Program-made: the position numbers and the translations under genes | Notes under the pieces: model-generated | What the model was told of the DNA's origin: nothing | What the model saw: only the letters and a program-made list of their open reading frames with translations | Database searches by the model: none | Shown: piece after piece, positions 51,486 through 60,381 of the stretch | How positions within the stretch are numbered: position 1 is the first letter of the stretch | Layout: each line of letters opens with the position of its first letter | Source of the DNA: Porticoccus sp041395745 | GTDB lineage: Bacteria > Pseudomonadota > Gammaproteobacteria > Pseudomonadales > Porticoccaceae | Assembly: GCA_041395745.1 (NCBI GenBank) | Contig: JAWKZV010000002.1 | Location: forward strand, 372,001-436,000 | Length of the DNA stretch: 64,000 bases | Direction: 5' to 3'

Positions 51486-52550
51486 ATGCCCAATCTGGAG
51501 GGAATATACCGGTCGCTGGGGGAGTTCATACCCCTGCTGGTGACCATTGCCGTTATTGCCGTCGGGCTGTGGTTTGCCAACTGGTTGTTGCTGAGGCGGG
51601 CGAGTCTTACCACCGAGACCCGTTTGCCTGGCCAGGTTACCATGCTGGTGTTGACAATAATCTCCCTGGTTGCCGTCATTCTGGCGCTACCGGTGAGTGA
51701 ATCAACCCATGGAGACCTGCTGAGCTTGCTGGGTTTGTTGCTCACCGGTGTGATCGCGCTGTCATCCACCTCGTTTGTTGCCAACGCCATGGCAGGTCTG
51801 ATGTTGCGGGCGGTCAAAAGTTTTCACCACGGGGATTTCATCCACGCAGGAGAGCATTTTGGCCGGGTGACGGAGCGCGGGTTGTTTCATACGGAAATAC
51901 AGTCTGAAAATCGTGACCTGATTACCTTGCCCAACCTGTTTCTGGCCTCTAATCCTGTCACAGTGGTGCGTTCTTCCGGCACGATAGTTTCCTGTGATCT
52001 GTCACTGGGCTATGACGTCCCCCATTATGAAGCGGAACCCTTGCTTAAGCTGGCTGCCGAGGGAGCAGGTTTGCAGGAACCTTTTGTGCAGATTCGTACC
52101 CTTGGCGACTTTTCCGTCAGTTACCGGATCTCCGGCTATTACCCGGAAGTGAAACATTTGCTGACCACCCGTAGCCGCCTGCGCCGGGAGGTGCTTGACC
52201 ACCTGCACGGTGCAGGTATCGAAATCGTCTCTCCAAGTTTTATGAACCAGCGTCAGTTCCGGGATGGAGAGAAATTCATGGCGTCCCCTCCACATGTGGA
52301 AGCTCCTTTATCCGCTGAGCAGGCGCCGGAATCAATGATCTTTGACAAAGCTGATCGGGCGGAGAAAATTCACAACCTGGAGGCCGAGGCGCAGGTGCTT
52401 GTCGGCGAAATCAAGGCCCTCAAAGAGGAACTTCCTGACGTGGAGGAAGAGCGTACAGGTGAACTTCAATCGGAGATTCAGGAGAGCGAAGCTCGCCTGA
52501 GCACTCTGGAAAATATTATCCGCAAAGCAAAAGAAAAACCCAATGAATGA
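51486..52550 (+). CDS. MscS-family mechanosensitive channel with coiled-coil tail
   Basis: A 354-residue inner-membrane channel of the small-conductance mechanosensitive type. Three helices lie at about 14-34, 49-68 and 76-100. The pore helix region is GVIALSSTSFVANAMAGLMLRAV, followed by HHGDFI and the beta domain. Pore glycines are fewer than in E. coli MscS. After residue 285 there is a highly charged 65-residue coiled coil absent from canonical MscS. It probably releases osmolytes on hypo-osmotic shock. Its end overlaps orn by eight bases. Confidence 0.85.
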   Translation: MPNLEGIYRSLGEFIPLLVTIAVIAVGLWFANWLLLRRASLTTETRLPGQVTMLVLTIISLVAVILALPVSESTHGDLLSLLGLLLTGVIALSSTSFVANAMAGLMLRAVKSFHHGDFIHAGEHFGRVTERGLFHTEIQSENRDLITLPNLFLASNPVTVVRSSGTIVSCDLSLGYDVPHYEAEPLLKLAAEGAGLQEPFVQIRTLGDFSVSYRISGYYPEVKHLLTTRSRLRREVLDHLHGAGIEIVSPSFMNQRQFRDGEKFMASPPHVEAPLSAEQAPESMIFDKADRAEKIHNLEAEAQVLVGEIKALKEELPDVEEERTGELQSEIQESEARLSTLENIIRKAKEKPNE

Positions 52551-53115
52551 AATTGCCCTGATTAAAGACCCGCTCAACCTGATCTGGATCGACCTGGAAA
52601 TGACTGGTCTGGATACCGACAACGACGTGATCATCGAGATTGCCACCATTGTCACTGACAAGGACCTGAATATCCTCGGTGAGGGGCCGGTGATGGCTAT
52701 TCATCAACCGAATGAGCTGCTCGACGGCATGGACGAGTGGAATACCCGCCAGCACGGTCAGTCCGGCCTCACCGAGCGGGTCCGCAACAGCGCCATTTCC
52801 CTGGCGCAAGCGGAGCGCGCGACCATTGAGTTCCTGTCGCAATTTGTCGACACCAGGCATTCACCAATGTGCGGCAACTCCATCTGCCAGGACCGTCGTT
52901 TCCTGGCCCGGCAAATGCCGGAACTGGAGGCCTTTTTTCACTATCGCAACCTCGATGTGAGCAGTGTTAAGGAAATCATCCGCCGCTGGCGTCCGGAGTT
53001 GTCGAAGGGTTTGACCAAGCAGAGCGCCCACCTGGCGCTGGAGGACATCAAGGATTCCATCAACGAGCTGAAATACTATCGGGATGTGTTTTTTATCATG
53101 GAGGGGCAGGGCTGA
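52543..53115 (+). CDS. orn: Oligoribonuclease
   Basis: A 190-residue DEDDh 3'-5' exonuclease that degrades 2-5 nt RNAs and pGpG, completing c-di-GMP turnover. The motifs are IWIDLEMTGLD, NSICQDRRFLARQMP and AHLALEDIKDSI (His then Asp). Length is typical of about 180-190. It is translationally linked to the upstream channel gene and the downstream ytoQ (TGATG overlap). It sits next to rsgA and queG, the standard neighbourhood. Confidence 0.96.
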   Translation: MNEIALIKDPLNLIWIDLEMTGLDTDNDVIIEIATIVTDKDLNILGEGPVMAIHQPNELLDGMDEWNTRQHGQSGLTERVRNSAISLAQAERATIEFLSQFVDTRHSPMCGNSICQDRRFLARQMPELEAFFHYRNLDVSSVKEIIRRWRPELSKGLTKQSAHLALEDIKDSINELKYYRDVFFIMEGQG

Positions 53116-53555
53116 TGTGGCAGGTCTATCTCTCCGGGGAAATCCACACCGACTGGCGGGAGCAGATTATTCAGGGTGCCGAGGCGCTGGGTCTGCCGGT
53201 GGAGTTCAGTTCGACGGTGACTGATCACGATGCCAGCGACGGTGCCGGAGATGTACTGGGGGCTGAACAGCAGCCATTCTGGCGAGACCACAAGTCTGCC
53301 AAGGTCAATGCCATCCGCATCAAGACTCTGATCGAGCATTGCGACTTGGCGATCATCCGCTTTGGTGACAAGTACAAACAGTGGAATGCCGCTTTCGATG
53401 CGGGCTATTGCGCGGCGATGGGCAAGCCCTACATTACACTGCACGCCGCAGACATTGTTCACCCGCTCAAGGAAGTGGATGGCAGCGCCATGGCCTGGGC
53501 GCAGACGCCGCAACAGGTAGTGGAAATACTCACTTACCTCACGACCCGTAACTAA
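53115..53555 (+). CDS. ytoQ: YtoQ-family protein
   Basis: A 146-residue protein of the YtoQ family, related in fold to nucleoside 2-deoxyribosyltransferases. It starts WQVYLSGEIHTDWREQI, and the conserved segments FSSTVTDHDASD, DHKSAKVNAIRIKTLI, FGDKYKQWNAAFDAGY and the final TLHAADIVHPLKEVD span nearly all of the family. No enzymatic activity is established. It overlaps the orn stop by one base and ends four bases before the convergent queG stop. Confidence 0.85.
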   Translation: MWQVYLSGEIHTDWREQIIQGAEALGLPVEFSSTVTDHDASDGAGDVLGAEQQPFWRDHKSAKVNAIRIKTLIEHCDLAIIRFGDKYKQWNAAFDAGYCAAMGKPYITLHAADIVHPLKEVDGSAMAWAQTPQQVVEILTYLTTRN

Positions 53556-53559
53556 TCAC

Positions 53560-54681
53560 TCAGCCCTTCAGTTGCGACTCGGGATTGATGATCTTGCGTC
53601 TGCGTCGTTTGGGCTCGAGATGTTGTTTTATGGCCCACTCAACGTGTTCGCGCACCAGTGGCGACGGGTGGTCGGCCCGACTACGCAGCACCTCCAGAAT
53701 GCGCTCTGAAGTCGTGGCATTGCCCAGCCCCACTGCCAGGTTGCGCAGCCAGCCCTGGTAGCCGATACGGCGGATTGGTGAGCCTTCTGTGTATTTGAGG
53801 AATTCTGTCTCACTCCACAGAAACAGCTCAGCCAGCTCGCGGTTATCCAGTTGATGGCGGGGCGTGAAGTCCTTTTCTGCGCTGGTGCTGGCAGTTTTGT
53901 TCCAGGGACAGATCGCCTGGCAGTCGTCGCAACCGAATACCCGGTTACCCATGGGTTCCCGGAATTCCTCGGGGATGCTGCCCTTGCTCTCAATGGTCAG
54001 ATAGGAAATACAGCGCCGTGCGTCAAGCACATAGGGTTCGGGAAAGGCGTCCGTCGGACAGACCTTGAGGCAGGCTCGGCACTCGCCGCACTGGTCCTCC
54101 TCCTCGGTAAGGTCCACCGGCAGGGGCAGGCTGGTGTAGATCTCGCCGAGAAAGAACCAGGACCCGGCCTGACTGTTGATGACCAGAGTGTGCTTTCCCT
54201 GCCAGCCCAGGCCGGCTTTTACGGCCAGGGGTTTTTCCATCACCGGGGCGCTGTCTACAAAGGGGCGCTGGATAACCGCCCCTGGCACTGCCTTTTCGAT
54301 ATCCTTGGCGAGGGTGGTGAGGCGATTGCGCACCACCTTGTGATAGTCACGCCCCAGCGCATAACGGGAGATGTAGGCGCGGTCGTCGGCTTTGAGAACG
54401 GCGATCATATCGCTGTTCTCCGGCAGATAATCCATCCTCGCGGTAATGACCCTTACCGTTCCCGGCAGCAGTTGCTCGGGGTGATAGCGTTTGGCGCCAT
54501 GTTCAGCCATCCAGCGCATGTCACCCTGGTAGTCTTTCTCAAGCCATTGATTGAGTTGCTTGCCACTTGAGGACAGCTCGATGTCGGTAATGGCCACCTG
54601 CTGGAAGCCGAGGGCCAGCCCCCAGTCCTTTATTTGCCGGGCCAGTTGCTGGTAATCGAAATTGGGAGCGGAAGGCGCCAT
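53560..54681 (-). CDS. queG: Epoxyqueuosine reductase
   Basis: A 373-residue cytosolic cobalamin- and Fe-S-dependent enzyme reducing epoxyqueuosine to queuosine in tRNA. Two [4Fe-4S] motifs are present (CGECRACLKVCP, CDDCQAICPWN, with a further cysteine nearby), with a C-terminal HEAT-like tail (REHVEWAIKQHL). ATG at 54681 gives MAPSAPNFDYQQLARQIKDW; a GTG at 54735 would add 18 non-conserved residues. It is divergent from nnr. Confidence 0.95.
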   Translation of the reverse strand: MAPSAPNFDYQQLARQIKDWGLALGFQQVAITDIELSSSGKQLNQWLEKDYQGDMRWMAEHGAKRYHPEQLLPGTVRVITARMDYLPENSDMIAVLKADDRAYISRYALGRDYHKVVRNRLTTLAKDIEKAVPGAVIQRPFVDSAPVMEKPLAVKAGLGWQGKHTLVINSQAGSWFFLGEIYTSLPLPVDLTEEEDQCGECRACLKVCPTDAFPEPYVLDARRCISYLTIESKGSIPEEFREPMGNRVFGCDDCQAICPWNKTASTSAEKDFTPRHQLDNRELAELFLWSETEFLKYTEGSPIRRIGYQGWLRNLAVGLGNATTSERILEVLRSRADHPSPLVREHVEWAIKQHLEPKRRRRKIINPESQLKG

Positions 54682-54746
54682 GGTCGAACTGCTGTCTATA
54701 GTTAAAGTATAATTTTGCCAGATATTTGCCGTCACATCGGTAGCTT

Positions 54747-56237
54747 ATGTTGCATCATCTGCCCATTCCTCTCTATACCGCTCAACAGGTCCGCGAACTG
54801 GACCGCATCGCCATCCAGGACTGGGGAATACCCGGCATCAAACTGATGAAGCGCGCCGGCTACGCTGTCTTCCAGCAACTGATCAGCCGCTGGCCGGGGG
54901 CGCCTATCACCGTTTTCTGTGGTGCCGGCAATAATGGTGGCGATGGTTATATTGTGGCGGCGCTGGCGGCGGAAGGCCGCCTGCCGGTCCGGGTTATTCA
55001 GGTGGCCCCCGCGGACAACCTCAGTGGCGACGCCCGTCTGGCTTACGAATATGCCGTACAGGCCGGCGTCACCATGGCCCCCTTCACTGACTGCATGAAT
55101 TTGCAGACCGGGGTGTTGGTGGATGCACTCCTGGGCACAGGAATGAGCGGCCCGGTTCGGGAACCTTTTGCCCAGGCAATCCGCTTGATCAACCACAGTG
55201 GCTTGCCGGTGGTGGCGGTGGATATACCCTCGGGTCTTTCCAGTGATACCGGAATGGCCGCGAATCCCACGGTAATGGCAGAAGTGACCGTCAGTTTTAT
55301 CGGTCTCAAGCAGGGGTTGTTGACTGGCGAGGGCCGGGTATATAGCGGCGAGCTGGTGTTCAGTGATCTGCGGCTGCCAGAAGGCATTTATCACCAACTG
55401 CAGCCCAGTGGCTTGCGCCTCGAGCTGGATGATTACCTGGGATTGTTGCCGGAGCGTCGACGTGATGCACATAAGGGCCACTTCGGCCATGTGCTGGTGA
55501 TCGGTGGCGATCTCGGTTATGGCGGTGCCGTGGCCATGGCTGGTGAGGCCGCCTTGCGCTCTGGGGCGGGCCTGGTATCTGTGGCTACACGCCCCGAACA
55601 TGTGACGGCATTGTTGTCGCGCCGACCGGAGTTGATGGTGCGGGGGGTAACCTCAGGACAACAATTGCGAACGCTGTTGGAGGGTGCATCGGTACTGGTG
55701 GTGGGGCCCGGTCTGGGTAAGTCCCCATGGTCTGAGCAACTGCTACAGCAGGCGCTGGCAGCCGGTAAGCCCACGGTGCTGGATGCTGACGGCCTGAATC
55801 TGCTGGCGGACAGCCGCTTGAACTCCATACCTTCTGACAACTGGGTGCTGACCCCGCATCCCGGTGAGGCGGCCCGCTTGCTGGGTACCACGGTGGCTGC
55901 GGTGCAATCTGATCGCTTCGCCGCAGTGCGCGCTCTGCATCAGAAATTCAAGTGCCCCGTGCTGTTGAAAGGGGCTGGTTCGCTGATCTGCAGTGCCGAT
56001 GAGCTGCCCGTGACCGTCTGCTGCGGTGGTAATCCCGGAATGGCTTCCGGGGGCATGGGGGATGTTTTGAGCGGCATGATCGGAGGATTACTGGCCCAGG
56101 GTCTTCCCGCTGACCAGGCGCTGGCATTGGGGGTGGGACTGCACGCTGAAGCGGCAGACCGGGCGGCTGTGGATGGCGAGCGGGGCTTGCTGGCGACCGA
56201 CCTGTTTGGTCCCTTGCGCAGACTGGTGAACCCATGA
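54747..56237 (+). CDS. nnr: Bifunctional NAD(P)H-hydrate epimerase/dehydratase
   Basis: A 496-residue metabolite-repair enzyme. The N-terminal YjeF_N epimerase domain (about 1-215; VFCGAGNNGGDGYIVA) interconverts NADHX epimers. The C-terminal ribokinase-like domain (about 225-496; KGHFGHVLVIGGDLGYGG, NPGMASGGMGDVLSG) dehydrates S-NAD(P)HX with ADP. Length is typical of about 500. It overlaps the tsaE start by four bases. Confidence 0.95.
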   Translation: MLHHLPIPLYTAQQVRELDRIAIQDWGIPGIKLMKRAGYAVFQQLISRWPGAPITVFCGAGNNGGDGYIVAALAAEGRLPVRVIQVAPADNLSGDARLAYEYAVQAGVTMAPFTDCMNLQTGVLVDALLGTGMSGPVREPFAQAIRLINHSGLPVVAVDIPSGLSSDTGMAANPTVMAEVTVSFIGLKQGLLTGEGRVYSGELVFSDLRLPEGIYHQLQPSGLRLELDDYLGLLPERRRDAHKGHFGHVLVIGGDLGYGGAVAMAGEAALRSGAGLVSVATRPEHVTALLSRRPELMVRGVTSGQQLRTLLEGASVLVVGPGLGKSPWSEQLLQQALAAGKPTVLDADGLNLLADSRLNSIPSDNWVLTPHPGEAARLLGTTVAAVQSDRFAAVRALHQKFKCPVLLKGAGSLICSADELPVTVCCGGNPGMASGGMGDVLSGMIGGLLAQGLPADQALALGVGLHAEAADRAAVDGERGLLATDLFGPLRRLVNP

Positions 56238-56704
56238 CCCGTCATTGCGATATGCTGCTCGAAGGGGAGCAGGCCATGGTAGATTTTGGCATTCGCCTAG
56301 GCAAATTGTTGCCCAAGGGTAGCCTCGTGTTTCTGGAGGGTGACCTGGGTGCCGGAAAAACCACCCTCAGTCGGGGTATTCTGGCAGCGTTCGGGCACAA
56401 GGGTGTGGTGAAAAGTCCCACTTACACACTGGTGGAACCCTATCAGTTGGGGGAGCAGCTGATTTATCATTTTGACTTATACCGTCTTGGCGACCCTGAG
56501 GAGCTGGAGTACATCGGCATCCGTGATTACCTGGACTCCGCTGGCTGCTGTCTGGTGGAATGGCCGGAGCGGGGTGCCGGTATGTTGCCCGAGCCCGATT
56601 TTCGGGTGGTGATTAACGCGGCAGGTAGTGGTCGTCGGCTGATGATTTCTGCCGGGACGGTGAGGGGAGAACAGGTCATCGAAGAGTTGACTGCGCAAGC
56701 ATGA
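56234..56704 (+). CDS. tsaE: tRNA threonylcarbamoyladenosine ATPase TsaE
   Basis: A 156-residue P-loop ATPase that drives the TsaBDE complex in t6A37 tRNA modification. Walker A is EGDLGAGKTTLSRG and the downstream motif is SPTYTLVEPY, with YHFDLYRLGDPEELE containing conserved acidic residues. Length matches the family. It is coupled to nnr (ATGA) and is followed ten bases later by the amidase gene, the normal gammaproteobacterial order. Confidence 0.95.
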   Translation: MTRHCDMLLEGEQAMVDFGIRLGKLLPKGSLVFLEGDLGAGKTTLSRGILAAFGHKGVVKSPTYTLVEPYQLGEQLIYHFDLYRLGDPEELEYIGIRDYLDSAGCCLVEWPERGAGMLPEPDFRVVINAAGSGRRLMISAGTVRGEQVIEELTAQA

Positions 56705-56714
56705 GGACGTTCTG

Positions 56715-58058
56715 TTGCTGAAAGCGAGCCTTCCAGGCAGCTTGCTGTTATTGGTTCTGACCGTGTTGTGTCAGCCGCTGGCTGCTGCAACGGTGGATGG
56801 TGTCCGCCTGTGGCGTGCGCCCGACCATACCCGGTTGGTGTTCGACCTCAGCGAACCGGTAAACCATAAGATTTTTCCCCTCGACAACCCGCCGCGCTTG
56901 GTGGTGGATATCGCCCGCTCCACCATGAATACCAGCACTGATAGCCTTGAGTTGGCCGCGTCCCCGGTGACTGCCGTGCGCAGCGGTATCAAGGACAAGA
57001 CTGACCTGCGCATCGTGCTGGATCTGAAATCCGTGGTGAAACCCCGCAGTTTTGTCCTGGCGAAAAATGAACAGTACGGGGATCGGCTGGTCGTGGATCT
57101 CTATGACAATGGCCAGGAAACCGTAAAAACCGTTGAGGATGTGGCTGTCGATCTCGGCGGTAACCGCGATGTCATCATTTCCATCGACGCCGGCCACGGT
57201 GGTGAAGACCCCGGGGCTCTTGGTCCCAAGGGCATCCGCGAGAAGCAGGTGGTGTTGGCCATTAGCCGCGAGTTGAAGACCCTGTTTGACCAGACCCCAG
57301 GCTATCGGGCGCGACTGGTCAGAGATGGCGATTACTACATTCCCCTGCGCGGTCGCACCAGTATTGCCCGCAAGCATCGGGCCGATATGTTCATATCCAT
57401 TCACGCCGATGCTTTCACCAAACCCTCTGCCCACGGTGCTTCGGTGTTTGCCCTGTCCCGCCGCGGCGCTACCAGTGAAACCGCCCGTTATCTGGCCAGC
57501 AGGGAAAACCAGGCCGACCTGATCGGTGGTGCCGGCAGCGTCAGTCTCGACGATAAGGACCACATGTTGGCCAGTGTATTGTTGGATTTGTCCATGACCG
57601 CGACCCTCAGCAGTAGTCTTGATGTGGGGGCCGAGGTATTGCGCTCTATCGGCGGCATTACCAAATTGCACAAGAAACATGTGGAACAGGCGGGTTTCAT
57701 GGTGCTGAAGTCGCCGGACATCCCCTCTATCCTGGTGGAGACCGGCTTTATTTCCAATCCCTCGGAAGCCCAGCAGCTCAGTAACCGCAGTTACCAGCAG
57801 AAAATGGCCCGCGCCATCTTTAGCGGGATTAACCGTTACTTTGAAAAAGCGCCACCGGCGGGTACCAGGTTGGCTGCACGTAAAACTGGCGGCTCAATAC
57901 AAAGCGCTGGCGGTCAGGTTTACGTGATTGCCAGGGGTGATACCCTGTCCGATATCGCGGTGCGCTACAATGTGTCCGTCGACGCGCTGAAGCGGCACAA
58001 CGGCCTCACCAATACCCAGATCAGGGTGGGGCAGAAACTGAAGATTCCCGCGTCCTGA
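56715..58058 (+). CDS. N-acetylmuramoyl-L-alanine amidase (AmiB/AmiC type)
   Basis: A 447-residue periplasmic zinc amidase that cleaves septal peptidoglycan. After a signal peptide comes an AMIN domain (about 25-130; VRLWRAPDHTRLVFDLSEP). The Amidase_3 domain (about 155-375) has zinc ligands in SIDAGHGGEDPGALG (His, Glu) and ISIHADAF, and catalytic Glu in LVETGFISN. A C-terminal LysM repeat (YVIARGDTLSDIAVRYNVS) ends the protein, as in AmiB. The TTG start at 56715 follows GAGGA at seven bases; the nearby ATG at 56701 is out of frame. Confidence 0.93.
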   Translation: MLKASLPGSLLLLVLTVLCQPLAAATVDGVRLWRAPDHTRLVFDLSEPVNHKIFPLDNPPRLVVDIARSTMNTSTDSLELAASPVTAVRSGIKDKTDLRIVLDLKSVVKPRSFVLAKNEQYGDRLVVDLYDNGQETVKTVEDVAVDLGGNRDVIISIDAGHGGEDPGALGPKGIREKQVVLAISRELKTLFDQTPGYRARLVRDGDYYIPLRGRTSIARKHRADMFISIHADAFTKPSAHGASVFALSRRGATSETARYLASRENQADLIGGAGSVSLDDKDHMLASVLLDLSMTATLSSSLDVGAEVLRSIGGITKLHKKHVEQAGFMVLKSPDIPSILVETGFISNPSEAQQLSNRSYQQKMARAIFSGINRYFEKAPPAGTRLAARKTGGSIQSAGGQVYVIARGDTLSDIAVRYNVSVDALKRHNGLTNTQIRVGQKLKIPAS

Positions 58059-58082
58059 AAACCCGTCACAAGAACTGATTGA

Positions 58083-59897
58083 ATGCCAAAGATTCACCTG
58101 CTCAGTCCCCGGCTGGCCAACCAGATCGCCGCCGGTGAGGTGGTGGAACGCCCGGCGTCCGTGATCAAGGAGTTGCTGGAAAACAGCATCGATAGCGGTG
58201 CCCGCCGTATTGAGATCGATGTGGAAAACGGCGGTATCAAACTGATGCGGGTGCGGGACAACGGCTGTGGTATCGGTGCGGACGACCTGCCGTTGGCCCT
58301 GAGCCGTCACGCCACCAGCAAAATTGAACAACTCGACGACCTGGAAGCGGTAGCCACCCTGGGGTTTCGCGGTGAAGCCCTGGCCAGTATTTCCTCGGTG
58401 GCGCGGCTTGCCATCGCCACCAACGAAAACGACAGTGGACCCGGCTGGAAAGCGGAAGCGGAAGGCCGTGACATGGCCGTGAATGTGGCGCCGGTCGCCC
58501 ATCCTCGGGGCACCACAGTTGAAGTGCGCGACCTGTTCTTTAACACCCCGGCGCGGCGCAAGTTTCTCCGCGCGGAAACCACCGAGTACAAACGCATCGA
58601 CGAAATGTTGCGCAAGCTGGCGCTGAGCCATTTCGACATCGATTTCACCCTGAGAAACAACGGCAAGGTGGCCCACCAGTTCCGCGCTGCTGCCAGCCAG
58701 CTGGAACAGGAGCGCCGGGTGGCCTCCATCTGCGGTCCAGCCTTTATGGAAAATGCGCTGTACGTGGATGTTGAGGCAGCGGGGTTGCGCCTGTGGGGTT
58801 GGGTGGGGCTGCCGACCTTTTCCCGCAGTCAGGCGGACTTGCAGCATTTCTTCGTGAATGGTCGCAGCATCCGCGACAAGCTGGTCACCCACGCGGTGCG
58901 CCAGGCCTATCAGGACGTGATGTACCACGGTCGTCACCCGGCTTTTGTGTTGTACCTGGAGCTGAATCCGGCGGATGTCGATGTCAACGTCCACCCCACC
59001 AAACATGAAGTCCGCTTCCGCGACAGTCGCACGGTCCACGATTTCCTGTTTCGTAGCCTGCACAGGGCGGTGGCGGATATCCGCCCCGGCGACCAGGTTT
59101 CCCCTCCGGTGGCCGGTGTAACAATTCCGCCGGTGGTGGACAGCTCGCCAACGGAGCAGGCGGCGATCTCGTTTCCGTCCCGGCAACCGATGACAGGTTC
59201 CTGGGCTTCATCTCCTATGGCTGTGGCCGAGCGTCTGGCGGTTTATGGGGAGCTGCATCAGCCCGCACCTTCAATTTTGGCCCAACCTGTCCTGCCCGAG
59301 CAGGAAGGCGAGGTGCCGCCACTGGGTTACGCCATCGCCCAACTGAAAGGCATTTACATTCTGTCTGAAAATGCCGCCGGACTGGTGTTGGTGGACATGC
59401 ATGCCGCCCACGAGCGCATCACCTACGAGCGCATGAAACGGGCGTTTGCCAACGAGGGACTCAGTTCACAGCCGTTGCTCGTACCGGTAACACTGGCGGT
59501 CAGCCAGGCGGAAGCAGATATTGCCGAGGAGCAGGCAGAGGTTTTTGAATCGCTGGGGTTCCGGTTGCAGCGGGCAGGGCCGGAAAGCCTGCTGGTGCGT
59601 CAGATTCCCTCCCTGTTGCGGGAGGCAGACGTGGAGCCGCTGGTCAGGGATGTATTGTCCGATCTGGTCAGCCACGGCAGCAGCGATCGCATTCAGCAAC
59701 ATTTCAATGAAATTATGGCTACCATGGCCTGTCACTGTTCGGTCAGGGCCAACCGCAAGTTGAGCATCGCCGAAATGAACGCCCTGCTGAGGGACATGGA
59801 AGCCACGGAGCGCAGCGGCCAGTGTAACCACGGCCGCCCCACCTGGACCCAGATGTCCCTGGATGAGCTGGACAGACTGTTTTTGAGAGGGAGATAG
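58083..59897 (+). CDS. mutL: DNA mismatch repair protein MutL
   Basis: A 604-residue GHKL ATPase that couples MutS mismatch recognition to strand incision. Motifs are ELLENSIDSGA (motif I), VRDNGCGI, TLGFRGEALASI, and NTPARRKFLRAE, with HPTKHEVRF in the transducer domain. After a variable linker (about 330-410), the C-terminal dimerisation domain follows. It lacks DQHA(X)2E(X)4E, so it relies on a separate nicking enzyme or other mechanism. The usual next genes, miaA and hfq, are not here; yccF follows after six bases. Confidence 0.96.
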   Translation: MPKIHLLSPRLANQIAAGEVVERPASVIKELLENSIDSGARRIEIDVENGGIKLMRVRDNGCGIGADDLPLALSRHATSKIEQLDDLEAVATLGFRGEALASISSVARLAIATNENDSGPGWKAEAEGRDMAVNVAPVAHPRGTTVEVRDLFFNTPARRKFLRAETTEYKRIDEMLRKLALSHFDIDFTLRNNGKVAHQFRAAASQLEQERRVASICGPAFMENALYVDVEAAGLRLWGWVGLPTFSRSQADLQHFFVNGRSIRDKLVTHAVRQAYQDVMYHGRHPAFVLYLELNPADVDVNVHPTKHEVRFRDSRTVHDFLFRSLHRAVADIRPGDQVSPPVAGVTIPPVVDSSPTEQAAISFPSRQPMTGSWASSPMAVAERLAVYGELHQPAPSILAQPVLPEQEGEVPPLGYAIAQLKGIYILSENAAGLVLVDMHAAHERITYERMKRAFANEGLSSQPLLVPVTLAVSQAEADIAEEQAEVFESLGFRLQRAGPESLLVRQIPSLLREADVEPLVRDVLSDLVSHGSSDRIQQHFNEIMATMACHCSVRANRKLSIAEMNALLRDMEATERSGQCNHGRPTWTQMSLDELDRLFLRGR

Positions 59898-59903
59898 AGC
59901 AAG

Positions 59904-60302
59904 GTGCTGAGAGCTATCGGTAATATTTTGTGGTTTATTCTGGGTGGGCTGGTGATGGGGCTGGCCTGGTGGCTGATCGGGTTGGTGGCCTTTATCACCA
60001 TCATCGGCATTCCCTGGGGGCGTGCCTGTTTTGTCATTGGCCAGTTCACTTTTCTGCCTTTTGGCCGCGAGGCAGTGGATCGCAAGCTCATCACTGGCAA
60101 GGATGATCTTGGAACCGGTGCACTGGGATTACTGGGCAATATCATCTGGTTTATCTTCGCCGGCTTCTGGCTGGCGGTGGGGCATATCACCCTGGCGTTG
60201 GCCCTGTTCCTGACCATTATCGGTATTCCTTTCGGACTCCAGCACCTGAAGCTGGCACTGTTGACTCTGGCCCCGGTGGGCAAGGTCATTGTTACGAGAT
60301 AA
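59904..60302 (+). CDS. yccF: YccF-family inner-membrane protein
   Basis: A 132-residue membrane protein with two YccF domains, each holding a pair of hydrophobic stretches (LVMGLAWWLIGLVAFITIIGIPWG and the matching WLAVGHITLALALFLTIIGIPFG half, cited in parts). The internal duplication with IGIP-[WF]-G is characteristic. The function is unknown. The GTG start at 59904 lies after GGGAGATAGAGCAAG. It is six bases beyond mutL and possibly co-transcribed with it. Confidence 0.85.
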   Translation: MLRAIGNILWFILGGLVMGLAWWLIGLVAFITIIGIPWGRACFVIGQFTFLPFGREAVDRKLITGKDDLGTGALGLLGNIIWFIFAGFWLAVGHITLALALFLTIIGIPFGLQHLKLALLTLAPVGKVIVTR

Positions 60303-60309
60303 CTTACCT

Positions 60310-60360
60310 CACCGGTTTTCTGGCGGTTGGTAATCCTTAATCCACCGGTCCTCTGGCGAT
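60310..60360. repeat. Imperfect direct repeat, period 33
   Basis: CACCGGTTTTCTGGCGGT (60310-60327) and CACCGGTCCTCTGGCGAT (60343-60360) agree at 15 of 18 bases. The 33-base period is about three helical turns, which would suit a protein-binding site. It starts just after the yccF stop. Confidence 0.5.
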
Positions 60361-60381
60361 GCCGATTGTCGCCTGGAATTT

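Noticed and set aside
57894..59186. 430-codon minus-strand ORF
   Set aside because: Antisense to the amidase end and mutL; histidine/arginine-rich shadow translation.
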